This document shows positions 1 to 6,893 of a stretch of DNA of 27,065 nucleotides, piece by piece. Within the stretch, counting starts at the first letter, position 1, and the number at the start of each line of letters is the position of its first letter. This DNA comes from DASZMJ01 sp035551935. GTDB lineage: Bacteria > Planctomycetota > Planctomycetia > Isosphaerales > Isosphaeraceae. The translations under genes and the position numbers were made by a program. The stretch covers positions 1 through 27,065 of the forward strand of contig DASZMJ010000256.1 of assembly GCA_035551935.1 (NCBI GenBank), in the 5' to 3' direction. Below the pieces are notes generated by a model, which saw only the letters and a list, made by a program, of their open reading frames with translations, did not search any database and was not told the origin of the DNA.

Positions 1-80
1 TGGGTCGGCCGGGGCGTTGCGTAAGGCCGGCCGCTTTGAGAGGATAGTCGTCTTCACCGGCACGGCCCTTTGATTCACGA

Positions 81-116
81 CCAATGACGAATGACCAGTG
101 TCCAATGACGAATGAC
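81..116. repeat. 21-bp-period direct repeat at the start of the ATPase gene
   Basis: The 15-mer ccaatgacgaatgac occurs at 81-95 and again at 102-116, a 21-bp period. Each copy contains an ATG in the same frame (84 and 105), so the downstream protein begins with a duplicated M-T-N-D. Read on the minus strand it encodes V-I-R-H-W twice. From memory, short repeats giving this peptide are scattered through planctomycete and verrucomicrobial genomes. It therefore looks like a mobile or slippage-prone intergenic repeat that now supplies the start codon of the next gene. The copies are seen directly; the genome-wide family is recollection. Confidence 0.75.
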
Positions 117-1886
117 TCTCCGACCTTCCGGCCGCGCCCGGCGCTCCTGGCGGCGGCGGCGCTGGTGCTGGCCCTCGGCCACGCCGGCGCGGCCGCCGCC
201 GCCGAGCCGATCGGCCTGCTGCTGGCCCAGACGGCCGACACGACCCGCGGCGCCGGCAATTACATCAATTGGTTCAAATTCGTACCTATTATTTTCATCT
301 ACCTGATCTGGGCGTGGATGACGTACTGGGTCAGCGAGGACACCCGCGAGCTCGAGAACCCGAAGTACGGCTACTGGACGACCGCGGTGTTCCTCTCGGG
401 GGTCCTGGGGCTGGCGCTGGTGTTCGTCGTGCCGTTCTACGCGGTCGGCCTGGTGCTGGCGCTGCTGCTGGTGTTCGCGCCGGTGCTGGTGTACGTCGGG
501 GTGCGGAACCAGGGGATCCACCACGAGGACAAGGTGCTGACGCCGTACCACCTCGGCGAGGTGGCCAACGACCTGATGCGGAAGGCGGGGATGAAGGGGC
601 CGTTCAACCGGCCGGTCAAGGCCGACGAGGGCCCGCCGGTGACGTTCGTGCCCAAGGGGGCGATGCTCGCCAAGACCGACCCGGAGCTGATCGAGCAGGC
701 GTTGCAGGCCGAGGCGATCTTCGGCGCCAAGGACCTGATCTACGACGCGGTGGTCCGCCGCGCCACCGACGTGCTGCTGGAGCCCGACGGCGAGCAGATG
801 ACGATCCGGTACCGGATCGACGGCATCCTCCACGCCGCCGAGCCGTTCGACCGCGAGTCGGGCGACGCGGTCATCAACATCTTCAAGGTCTTCTCGGGCC
901 TGGACATCAACGAGCGCCGCAAGCCGCAGGAGGGGACCTTCGGCGCCAAGGTCGAGAAGCGCGAGGCCGACTTCCGGGTCGCGACCAGCGGGTCGCGCGC
1001 CGGCGAGAACATGGTGCTGCGGGTCACCGACACGACCGCGGCGATCACCAAGCTCGAGGAGACGGGCCTGCGGCCCAAGCTGGCCGAGCGGCTCCGCGAG
1101 ATCGTCACGCAGAAGCAGGGCCTGATCCTCTGCTGCGGCACGCCCGGCTCGGGCAAGTCGGCGACGGCCTACGCCTGCCTCCGCTCCGTCGACCGCTACC
1201 AGCACAACCTCTACACGATCGAGGACCGCATCGAGCAGACGATCGACAACGTGACCCAGTCCGAGGTCGACGTCAAGAAGGGGGAGAGCTATCCCGAGAA
1301 GCTCCGCTCGGTGCTCCGCCAGGACCCGGACCTGATCTTCGTCGGCGAGCTGAAGGACCGCGACCAGGAGACCGCGTCGATCCTCTGCCAGGCGGCGACG
1401 ACCGGGCACATCGTCCTGACGACCATGCAGGCCGGCGAGACCGTCGAGGCCCTGTTCAAGCTCATCGACATGGGCATCGAGCAGCACACGCTGGCCTCGG
1501 GCCTCGGCGCCATCGTGGCGCAGCGCCTGGTGCGGCTGCTCTGCGAGACGTGCAAGGAGCCGTACAAGCCCAAGCCCGAGGCGATCCGCAAGCTGAACCT
1601 GCCGGCCGACAAGATCGACGTCTTCTACCGACCCCCCAAGGAGCCCGACCCCGAGGTCGGCCCCTGCCCCGACTGCGGCGGCACCGGCTACCTCGGCCGC
1701 ACCGGCATCTTCGAGGTCCTCGATGTCACCGAGCCGATCCGCGAGCTGATCCGCGAGAACCCCTCGGCCAACGCCATCCGCGCCGAGGCGCGCAAGAACG
1801 GCATGATCTACCTCCAGGAGGACGGCATGCGCCAGGTCATCCAGGGCCGGACCTCCATCGACGAGCTGCGGCGCGTGGTCAAGTGA
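84..1886 (+). CDS. GspE/PilB-family secretion ATPase with N-terminal membrane domain
   Basis: Type II secretion/type IV pilus assembly ATPase family, 600 aa from the ATG at 84; an equally usable ATG lies at 105. Residues 18-40 are an Ala/Leu-rich signal-like segment. Hydrophobic segments follow at about 62-82, 98-117 and 119-139. The ATPase core has GTPGSGKS (Walker A, 352-359), an Asp box Y-T-I-E-D (377-381), LIFVGE (Walker B, 417-422) and a His box T-T-G-H (439-442). Two Cys pairs, CETC (487-490) and CPDC (528-531), form the GspE-type zinc motif. Classical GspE is a soluble hexamer docked on the inner membrane; this one carries its own anchor and lacks the usual N1 domain. The gene 16 bp downstream is a membrane protein, probably co-transcribed. 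The ATPase assignment is certain; the machine it powers is unknown, since no pilin, GspD or GspF gene is present here. Confidence 0.9.
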   Translation: MTNDQCPMTNDSPTFRPRPALLAAAALVLALGHAGAAAAAEPIGLLLAQTADTTRGAGNYINWFKFVPIIFIYLIWAWMTYWVSEDTRELENPKYGYWTTAVFLSGVLGLALVFVVPFYAVGLVLALLLVFAPVLVYVGVRNQGIHHEDKVLTPYHLGEVANDLMRKAGMKGPFNRPVKADEGPPVTFVPKGAMLAKTDPELIEQALQAEAIFGAKDLIYDAVVRRATDVLLEPDGEQMTIRYRIDGILHAAEPFDRESGDAVINIFKVFSGLDINERRKPQEGTFGAKVEKREADFRVATSGSRAGENMVLRVTDTTAAITKLEETGLRPKLAERLREIVTQKQGLILCCGTPGSGKSATAYACLRSVDRYQHNLYTIEDRIEQTIDNVTQSEVDVKKGESYPEKLRSVLRQDPDLIFVGELKDRDQETASILCQAATTGHIVLTTMQAGETVEALFKLIDMGIEQHTLASGLGAIVAQRLVRLLCETCKEPYKPKPEAIRKLNLPADKIDVFYRPPKEPDPEVGPCPDCGGTGYLGRTGIFEVLDVTEPIRELIRENPSANAIRAEARKNGMIYLQEDGMRQVIQGRTSIDELRRVVK

Positions 1887-1902
1887 CCCGGAGTCCCGAC
1901 CC

Positions 1903-2526
1903 ATGGCCTACTTCATCGACGTGCTCCTGGCCGGCATCGCGCTGGGCGTGTTCATCTTCCTCTGGGGCGAGCGGCTCTGGGGCGCCGCCTTGATGTTCTT
2001 CAACGTCGCCATCGCCGGCCTGGTCGCCTTCAACCTGTACGAGCCGGTCGCGCAGATCCTCGTCGACAACGTCTGGGACGTCGGCGGCTACGTCGACGTC
2101 CTGGTCTACGGCGGCCTGTTCTGGCTGGTGTTGATCGCGTTGCGGGTCATCACCGACTTCACCATGCCGAAGCAGGTCCGGTTCCCGGCGCTGGTCGACC
2201 TGCTCGGCCGCGTCGCTTTCGCCCTCGGCACCGGGGCGCTGGCCGCGGCGATCGTGATGACGCTGTTCGAGACGGCGCCGGTCGGCCGGAAGGTCTTCGG
2301 CGCCATCGCCGCCGACGACCGCGCCCCGTTCAACCTCGGCCTCGACCACGCCTGGCTCGGCTTCATCGAGCAAATCGCGAAGCGCCGCAGCGGCCCGATG
2401 GCCCGCGGCGGTCGGTCGGTCGCCCCCGAACATCCGGTCGATTTCCGGGCCCAGACGTGGCTCGACAAGCGCCAGGCGAGCCGGGCCAAGCTCTTCGGCG
2501 GCGGGGGCGAGGGCGAGGGCGGATAG
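1903..2526 (+). CDS. CvpA-like integral membrane protein
   Basis: 207 aa starting ATG 16 bp after the ATPase stop, so almost certainly in one operon with it. There are four hydrophobic segments at about residues 3-20, 24-45, 62-82 and 102-122. A hydrophilic C-terminal tail (about 130-207) follows, rich in Arg/Lys and ending in a Gly/Glu stretch. The size and four-helix layout, and a Gly-rich first helix entering from the N-terminus, resemble the CvpA/colicin V production family, but no diagnostic motif can be confirmed by eye. It may be a membrane partner for the preceding ATPase; that is inference from spacing only. Confidence 0.7.
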   Translation: MAYFIDVLLAGIALGVFIFLWGERLWGAALMFFNVAIAGLVAFNLYEPVAQILVDNVWDVGGYVDVLVYGGLFWLVLIALRVITDFTMPKQVRFPALVDLLGRVAFALGTGALAAAIVMTLFETAPVGRKVFGAIAADDRAPFNLGLDHAWLGFIEQIAKRRSGPMARGGRSVAPEHPVDFRAQTWLDKRQASRAKLFGGGGEGEGG

Positions 2527-2537
2527 CCCGGGCCCGC

Positions 2538-2720
2538 TCAGGCGCCCAGGGCCTCGCGGGCCAGTCCCCTGCGCCGGAACCGCTGCGGCGCCGGCCGCTC
2601 GCGGCCGCCGAAGTGGGCCGCGAACCGGGCGGCCCGCCACCAGGCATACCAGGCCGCCCGGGCGTCGTCCTTGCCGAACTCCTCCGCCGTCCTCAGGCGT
2701 CGTCGTCGACCGCCGTCCAT
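2538..2720 (-). CDS. possible small hypothetical protein (60 aa)
   Basis: A 60-aa frame starting ATG at 2720, preceded by a GGGAGGG stretch about six bases upstream that would serve as a ribosome binding site. The protein is basic and rich in Ala, Arg and aromatics, with W-Y-A-W-W-R-A-A-R-F in its middle. That does not look like random antisense translation, but the family is not recognised. It converges tail-to-tail with the CvpA-like gene, the stop codons being 11 bp apart. Chance open frames are common in DNA this GC-rich, so this is a tentative call. Confidence 0.4.
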   Translation of the reverse strand: MDGGRRRRLRTAEEFGKDDARAAWYAWWRAARFAAHFGGRERPAPQRFRRRGLAREALGA

Positions 2721-2835
2721 CGCCCCCTCCCGTCCCCCGAGACCGCCGGACCTCCCCTCGGGCTGTTAAGACCTCTCCATGCATTGAATCTAGGTCACGC
2801 CCGGCCCCCCGGCAACTCGGGGCCTCCTTCCCCGG

Positions 2836-2910
2836 AGCAGGCACGCTCCGCATGCCGTCCGCCTCCCACCGGGTTGTGGGGAGGCGGACGGCACGCGGAG
2901 CGTGCCTGCT
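2836..2910. repeat. palindromic intergenic repeat, copy 1
   Basis: Two 32-base arms, 2836-2867 and 2879-2910, are reverse complements except for one position (T opposite a C-derived G, a G-U wobble in RNA), with an 11-base loop. The outer arm begins agcaggcacgctccgcatgc. The same arm sequence recurs at 5113-5193 at the other end of the NAD synthetase gene. No T-run follows, so this looks more like a REP/BIME-type or MITE-like element than an intrinsic terminator, although a transcript would fold strongly here. It occupies the 540-bp gap between the CvpA-like and NAD synthetase genes, in which otherwise only the small minus-strand frame was seen. Confidence 0.88.
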
Positions 2911-3066
2911 ACGAAGGCGGGCCGACGGCGAGCACCCCGACGCCCCCGCCCCCGTTGACCGGCGCCGGGGCGGGGGCGTAGCCTGAAAAGGGTGGCGGGC
3001 GATCGGTCGGCCCGCGCGCGGCGACGCGACGACGGCGCGTGGGGTCCTGGAAGGGGGGCGGGCGTG

Positions 3067-5115
3067 ATGGCCGCGGAGAAGGCCCACCTGGCGGTGGCGT
3101 CGGTCAACCAGACCGTCGGCGACTGGAGGGGCAACGACCGCCGCATCCGCGAGGTCGTCGCCGAGGCGCGGGGCGCGGGGGTGAGGCTGCTCCTCTTGCC
3201 CGAGATGTGCATCCCCGGCTACAGCCTGGGCGACCGCCTCTTGCGGATGGGTACCATCGAGCGGTCGTGGGCGGGGCTGGTCAACCTCGCCGACGCCACC
3301 CGCGGCATCGCCGTGGCCGTCGGCCTGCCGATCCTGTTCGAGGGGGTCGTCTACAACGCGATGGGCCTCCTGGCCGACGGCGCCCTGGTCGGCCTGGTGG
3401 CCAAGGCCAACCTCGCCACCGGCGACGTCGAGTACGAGAACCGCTACTTCCAGGCCTGGCCCCACGGCCGCCGCGTCGACTACCGCGGCCCCGACGGCCT
3501 CGCCGCGCCGCTCGGCACCCAGATGTTCGAGCTGCCCGGCCTGGGCACGATCGGCTTCGAGATCTGCGAGGACGCCTGGAAAGGGATCCGACCCGGCTCG
3601 ACCTACGCGTTGGCCGGCGCCGAGATCCTGCTCAACCCCTCGGCCTCGTGGTTCACCATCGGTAAGCACCGCGTCCGCCGCCGGATGGTCGAGCAGATCA
3701 GCCGGGAAGACCATTGCGTTTACATGTATGCGTCGCTCCTCGGCTGCGACGCCACGCGGCTGATCTTCGACGGCAGCCTCTTCCTCGCCGTCAACGGCCG
3801 GGTCGAGGCCGAGGGGCGGCGGTTCGTCTTCGGCCGCGACTGGGAGCTCCTGCAACGCGTCGTCGACCTCAACGAGGTCCACGTGGCGCGGATGGAGGAG
3901 GGCTCGTGGCGCGAGCAGCTCAGCCGCGTGCAGGCCGGCACCTTCGGGCAGCCGCCGCCGGTCGTGCGCGTCGCCGGGGATTACGCGACCGCCGCCGAGG
4001 CCCCGCCGCCGCCGCCGTACTGGGTCCCGCCCGAGCCGAGCCACCCCGACCCCTCGCTCCAGTACCTCGAGAACCTCGCGCTCGGCGGCCGGCCGATCGC
4101 CGAGCGCGACCTCAACCACCTCGAGCTGGAACTGGCCCTGGCCCTGGCCCTCCGCGACTACCTGGGCAAGACCGGCGTCCGCAACTGCTGCCTCGCCCTC
4201 TCCGGCGGCCGCGACAGCGCCATGGTCGCGTTCCTCGTCCACCGGATGTATCGCTACCAGTTCCCGGAGATGCCCCGCGACGAGCTCGCCGCCTCCATCG
4301 CCGACCGCTTCCTCTGCGCCTACCTGGCGACCGAGAACTCGAGCCAGACGACCCGCGATGCCGCCCGCGCCGTGGCCCGCGAGGCCGGCGCCACGTTCCT
4401 CGACGGCTCGGTCCAGGGGGCGCTCGACGCCGCCGAGGAGGCCGTCGGCCGGCTCACCGGCACGCCGCTCTCGTGGGAGGACCCGCGCCACGACCTCCCC
4501 TTGCAGAACATCCAGGCCCGGGTCCGGGGGATGCTGATCTGGACGATCGCGAACATGCACAACGCGCTCCTGCTCGTCACGAGCAACAAGAGCGAGGCGG
4601 CCGTCGGCTACACGACGATGGACGGCGACACCAGCGGCGGCCTGGCGCCGATCGCCGACGTGCCCAAGAGCCTGGTCAAGCTCTACCTCGCCTGGGCACG
4701 CCAGTTCCACGGCGCCGAGGGGCTCGGCCGCGTCGACGCGATGGAGGCCAGCGCCGAGCTGCGCCCGCCCGGCCGCGAGCAGACCGACGAGTCCGACCTG
4801 ATGCCCTTCCCGGTGCTCGACCAGCTCATGAACGCCTTCGTCCAGCTCGGGCTGGATCCCCTGGCGATCCTCAAGCGCCTCTGGCCCAACGTCCGCCCCT
4901 ACTACCCCGACGGCCCCGCCCGGTTCGCGGCCGACATCCGCAAATTTGTTCGCATGTTTTGCTTCGCGCAGTGGAAGCGCGAGCGGTTCGCGATCAGCTT
5001 CCGCGTCACCTCCTTCGACCTCGACCCCAAGACCGGCTTCCGCTTCCCCCCCGTCCAGGCCCCGTTCACCGAGGAACTCGAGGAGCTCGACCGGTACCTC
5101 GCGGGCCTCGAATAG
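3067..5115 (+). CDS. nadE: glutamine-dependent NAD+ synthetase
   Basis: Converts nicotinate adenine dinucleotide to NAD+ using glutamine nitrogen and ATP, in the cytoplasm. Length 682 aa from ATG 3067, which has a purine-rich ggaaggggg stretch upstream. The reading frame is open further upstream, but that extension is Arg-rich and unlike the family. The N-terminal nitrilase-type glutaminase domain shows its Glu-Lys-Cys triad: E46 (L-P-E-M), K113 (V-A-K-A-N) and C167 (E-I-C-E-D). The C-terminal synthetase domain starts near 350, with the PP-loop SGGRDSA (379-385); Arg replaces the Ile/Val common in this loop. Later T-S-N-K-S-E and G-D-T-S-G-G are typical ATP/NaAD-site motifs. The TAG stop (5113-5115) is the first three bases of a palindromic repeat. 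A single-gene unit, divergent from nothing obvious. Confidence 0.95.
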   Translation: MAAEKAHLAVASVNQTVGDWRGNDRRIREVVAEARGAGVRLLLLPEMCIPGYSLGDRLLRMGTIERSWAGLVNLADATRGIAVAVGLPILFEGVVYNAMGLLADGALVGLVAKANLATGDVEYENRYFQAWPHGRRVDYRGPDGLAAPLGTQMFELPGLGTIGFEICEDAWKGIRPGSTYALAGAEILLNPSASWFTIGKHRVRRRMVEQISREDHCVYMYASLLGCDATRLIFDGSLFLAVNGRVEAEGRRFVFGRDWELLQRVVDLNEVHVARMEEGSWREQLSRVQAGTFGQPPPVVRVAGDYATAAEAPPPPPYWVPPEPSHPDPSLQYLENLALGGRPIAERDLNHLELELALALALRDYLGKTGVRNCCLALSGGRDSAMVAFLVHRMYRYQFPEMPRDELAASIADRFLCAYLATENSSQTTRDAARAVAREAGATFLDGSVQGALDAAEEAVGRLTGTPLSWEDPRHDLPLQNIQARVRGMLIWTIANMHNALLLVTSNKSEAAVGYTTMDGDTSGGLAPIADVPKSLVKLYLAWARQFHGAEGLGRVDAMEASAELRPPGREQTDESDLMPFPVLDQLMNAFVQLGLDPLAILKRLWPNVRPYYPDGPARFAADIRKFVRMFCFAQWKRERFAISFRVTSFDLDPKTGFRFPPVQAPFTEELEELDRYLAGLE

Positions 5116-5193
5116 CAGGCACGCTCCGCGTGCCGTCCGCATATTCACACCGTTCTTGCGTGTCGGCGGACGGCACGCGGAGCGTGCCTGCTA
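5113..5193. repeat. palindromic intergenic repeat, copy 2
   Basis: Perfect 28-base inverted repeat: arms 5113-5140 and 5166-5193 (outer end tagcaggcacgctccgcgtg), with a 25-base loop that contains a small inner acac/gtgt pair. The arms match those of the copy at 2836-2910 while the loops differ, as expected for a mobile palindromic family with conserved ends. The first three bases are the NAD synthetase stop codon. It also lies 21 bp beyond the 3' end of the opposing sulfotransferase-like gene, so it could act as a bidirectional transcription stop, though there is no T-tract. Confidence 0.92.
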
Positions 5194-5214
5194 CAGGGAA
5201 GGAAGCCGGCTGCG

Positions 5215-5784
5215 TCACGACGGCTTGCGGTTGCGGTACAACGACGGGTCGACGGCGCCGGCCATCGTCTCGGCGTCGCCGGCGCCGAGGAAGGCGCGGA
5301 CGCGGGCGGCCTGGCCGGCGGGGTCGGCGACGAGGTCGTTGTAGCGGACGTCGAGGACCTCGAGGTGCCGCTGCTGCGGCAGCCAGGCGCGGAGCTTCTC
5401 GAGGTGGGCCGTGAACGACCGCTTGATCTCCTCGCGCGGCGCCGACGGCCGGCCGAGCCGCGCGAGCATCTTCTCCTGCGAGGCGAGCATCTCGTCGAAG
5501 TCGCGCTCCATGAAGATCACCTTGTACTTCTCGGTCGACGGCAGCTCGTACAGGAGCTGCGAGACCATCTTGAAGGCCTTGCCGCGCGTCGAGGGGACCC
5601 ACGACGTGTCGCGCTTGATGGCCTTGACCTGCTCGAACTCGTAGTAGCCGCGCGGGTTGTCGGTGTCGGCGGCCCGGATGTTGTCGGTGACGACCGGGAT
5701 GCCGCCGTGGTCGAGCATCTGCATCATGAGCGACGTGCCCGAGCGTGGCAGGCCCGAGACGACGACGATGGTGTCGGGGTCCAT
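5215..5784 (-). CDS. small sulfotransferase-like protein
   Basis: 189 aa, no signal peptide, so cytoplasmic. It opens with a beta strand (T-I-V-V-V-S) running into GLPRSGTSLM (residues 11-20), the P-loop-like 5'-phosphosulfate binding loop of PAPS-dependent sulfotransferases. F-M-E-R-D (91-95) followed by Ser102 matches the Arg/Ser spacing of the 3'-phosphate site. The family transfers sulfate from PAPS to hydroxyls or amines of sugars, lipids or proteins. It is shorter than most members (usually 250-300 aa) but keeps both cofactor sites. It is the last gene of the seven-gene minus-strand cluster, 35 bp after the Oxa1-like gene, with a GGAGA ribosome site upstream. The acceptor is unknown. 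A related nucleotide-binding role without sulfotransfer is possible. Confidence 0.82.
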   Translation of the reverse strand: MDPDTIVVVSGLPRSGTSLMMQMLDHGGIPVVTDNIRAADTDNPRGYYEFEQVKAIKRDTSWVPSTRGKAFKMVSQLLYELPSTEKYKVIFMERDFDEMLASQEKMLARLGRPSAPREEIKRSFTAHLEKLRAWLPQQRHLEVLDVRYNDLVADPAGQAARVRAFLGAGDAETMAGAVDPSLYRNRKPS

Positions 5785-5819
5785 CCGGGATCGTTCTCCG
5801 TGGTGGGATGTTCGTGACG

Positions 5820-6665
5820 TCAGACGTTGACGTTGAGCGCGCGGCGGAAGGCCAACGCGGCGACGAACGAGGCGACGAACCAGTAGATCACCCAGTTGTC
5901 GGTGCCGCTGGTCCAGGACGATCGCCGCGGGTAGACGACCTCGATCGACCGGAACGGCGAGTCGGGCCGGAACGGCGGCTCCCAAGGATACAGGAGCATG
6001 TCCGACCATCGCCACCCCGGCCGCAGGGCGCTGACCCGCATCATCCGGTCGCCGACGGCGACCTGCTTCTCGGCGGTCGCCTCGCCGACGCGGACGACGG
6101 CGCGGTGCTCGCCGTCGCGGCGGCCCTTGATGATCCAGCAGAATTCGGGGAGCTTGCCGGCGCGGACGGGCCCGAGCGTGACCTCGAACCCGTCGTCGGG
6201 CTCCAGCGCCACCGGCGGCGGCGGCCCCTTCGGGTCGCCGTTGAGCCTGAGCGTGACGACCGTCTCCTCGCCGACCTTCAGCGGCCGGGCCTGGTACCAG
6301 ACCGACAACTGGCCGAGCATCAGCGTCACCGGCACGGCCATCGCCAGCATCGGCACGATCGCCAGCACGAACAGCTTCCCCGCCCCGGCGACGATCCGCC
6401 CCTGCGCCCGGAGCGCGACCTCGGGGCTGTCCTTGAACAGCTTCAACGCCAGCAGCTCGGCGTTGATGCCGTTGCGCACCTTCTTGATGGCATCCTGCTT
6501 CGACGTGTACTTGAAGACGACCAGGAGCAGCACGCCCGTCACGGCCGCGACGATCGTGGCCGAGAGCCAGCCGGGCATGGACCCGACGAAGGCGAGCAGC
6601 GGCCCGCCGACGGCGTCGGCCGCCGCGTCGAGCCAGGCGACGATCTGATTCAATACGTTCATCAT
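5820..6665 (-). CDS. three-TM membrane protein resembling DUF106/TMCO1 (Oxa1 superfamily)
   Basis: 281 aa. TM1 is at about 33-52. A charged helical stretch (about 53-95, starting K-Y-T-S-K-Q) leads to TM2 (about 97-121). A mainly beta-type soluble region follows (about 128-245), then TM3 (about 258-274). TM1, a coiled-coil-like cytoplasmic hairpin and then TM2/TM3 is the core arrangement of DUF106/EMC3/TMCO1 insertase-type proteins. The extra extracytoplasmic domain between TM2 and TM3 is not part of that core. Its ATG overlaps the stop of the upstream RHH-like gene by 4 bp (ATGA), so translation is likely coupled. The insertase relationship is a judgement from topology and the K-x(3-5)-L-L-x-L-K-L pattern, not proven. 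If wrong, it is a membrane protein of unknown function specific to this cluster. Confidence 0.7.
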   Translation of the reverse strand: MMNVLNQIVAWLDAAADAVGGPLLAFVGSMPGWLSATIVAAVTGVLLLVVFKYTSKQDAIKKVRNGINAELLALKLFKDSPEVALRAQGRIVAGAGKLFVLAIVPMLAMAVPVTLMLGQLSVWYQARPLKVGEETVVTLRLNGDPKGPPPPVALEPDDGFEVTLGPVRAGKLPEFCWIIKGRRDGEHRAVVRVGEATAEKQVAVGDRMMRVSALRPGWRWSDMLLYPWEPPFRPDSPFRSIEVVYPRRSSWTSGTDNWVIYWFVASFVAALAFRRALNVNV

Positions 6666-6847
6666 TCGATGTAGCCCAGCCCTCGGAGCTGGTCGGAGAC
6701 CCGGGCCTCGTCGTCCTCGACCTTGAGCCTTTGGATTTCCTTCTCGACGGCGTTGGCGATGAACTCCTCGACGCTGCTATAGCCGGCCGCCTCGGCGGCG
6801 CGCCTGGCACGGTCGAAGAGGCCGTCCTCGATCTTGACCTTGGCCAC
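6662..6847 (-). CDS. ribbon-helix-helix-like small protein ending in LRGLGYIE
   Basis: 61 aa if started at the GTG at 6847, which has a GGAGGT ribosome site seven bases upstream (6855-6860). An earlier in-frame GTG at 6889 lies almost on the stop of the preceding gene and lacks such a site. The start reads A-K-V-K-I-E-D (strand), followed by two helices, L-F-D-R-A-R-R-A-A-E and S-S-V-E-E-F-I-A-N-A-V, the pattern of a MetJ/Arc-type RHH fold. RHH proteins are usually dimeric DNA binders, so autoregulation of the cluster is possible. The C-terminal L-R-G-L-G-Y resembles L-K-S-I-G-Y and L-K-T-I-G-Y in the two propeller proteins of the same cluster, which hints at a protein-protein role instead. 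Its stop overlaps the next start (ATGA). Confidence 0.8.
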   Translation of the reverse strand: MAKVKIEDGLFDRARRAAEAAGYSSVEEFIANAVEKEIQRLKVEDDEARVSDQLRGLGYIE

Positions 6848-6854
6848 GCGAAAG

Positions 6855-6860
6855 ACCTCC
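6855..6860 (-). promoter_or_regulatory. strong ribosome binding site choosing GTG start at 6847
   Basis: On the minus strand GGAGGT sits seven bases before GTG 6847, giving a 61-aa RHH-like protein that begins exactly at the first conserved-looking residue (M-A-K-V-K). This decides against the upstream GTG at 6889, which would add 14 residues. Confidence 0.75.
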
Positions 6861-6893
6861 GATCGGGTTGCGTTTGCAAAGAGGTTCACGTTT

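Noticed and set aside
2992..3066. N-terminal extension of NAD synthetase
   Set aside because: It is Arg/Gly-rich and unlike the family; ATG 3067 has a purine-rich ribosome site and gives the expected length.
1879..5148. Very long minus-strand open frame opposite the CvpA-like and nadE genes
   Set aside because: It is the mirror frame of GC-rich genes whose third-position G/C removes stops; composition is Arg/Ala/Gly/Val-rich with no domain, and it runs through a palindromic repeat.
6848..6889. Longer RHH-like protein starting at GTG 6889
   Set aside because: A GGAGGT site sits correctly for GTG 6847, and the extra 14 residues precede the usual first strand of the fold.
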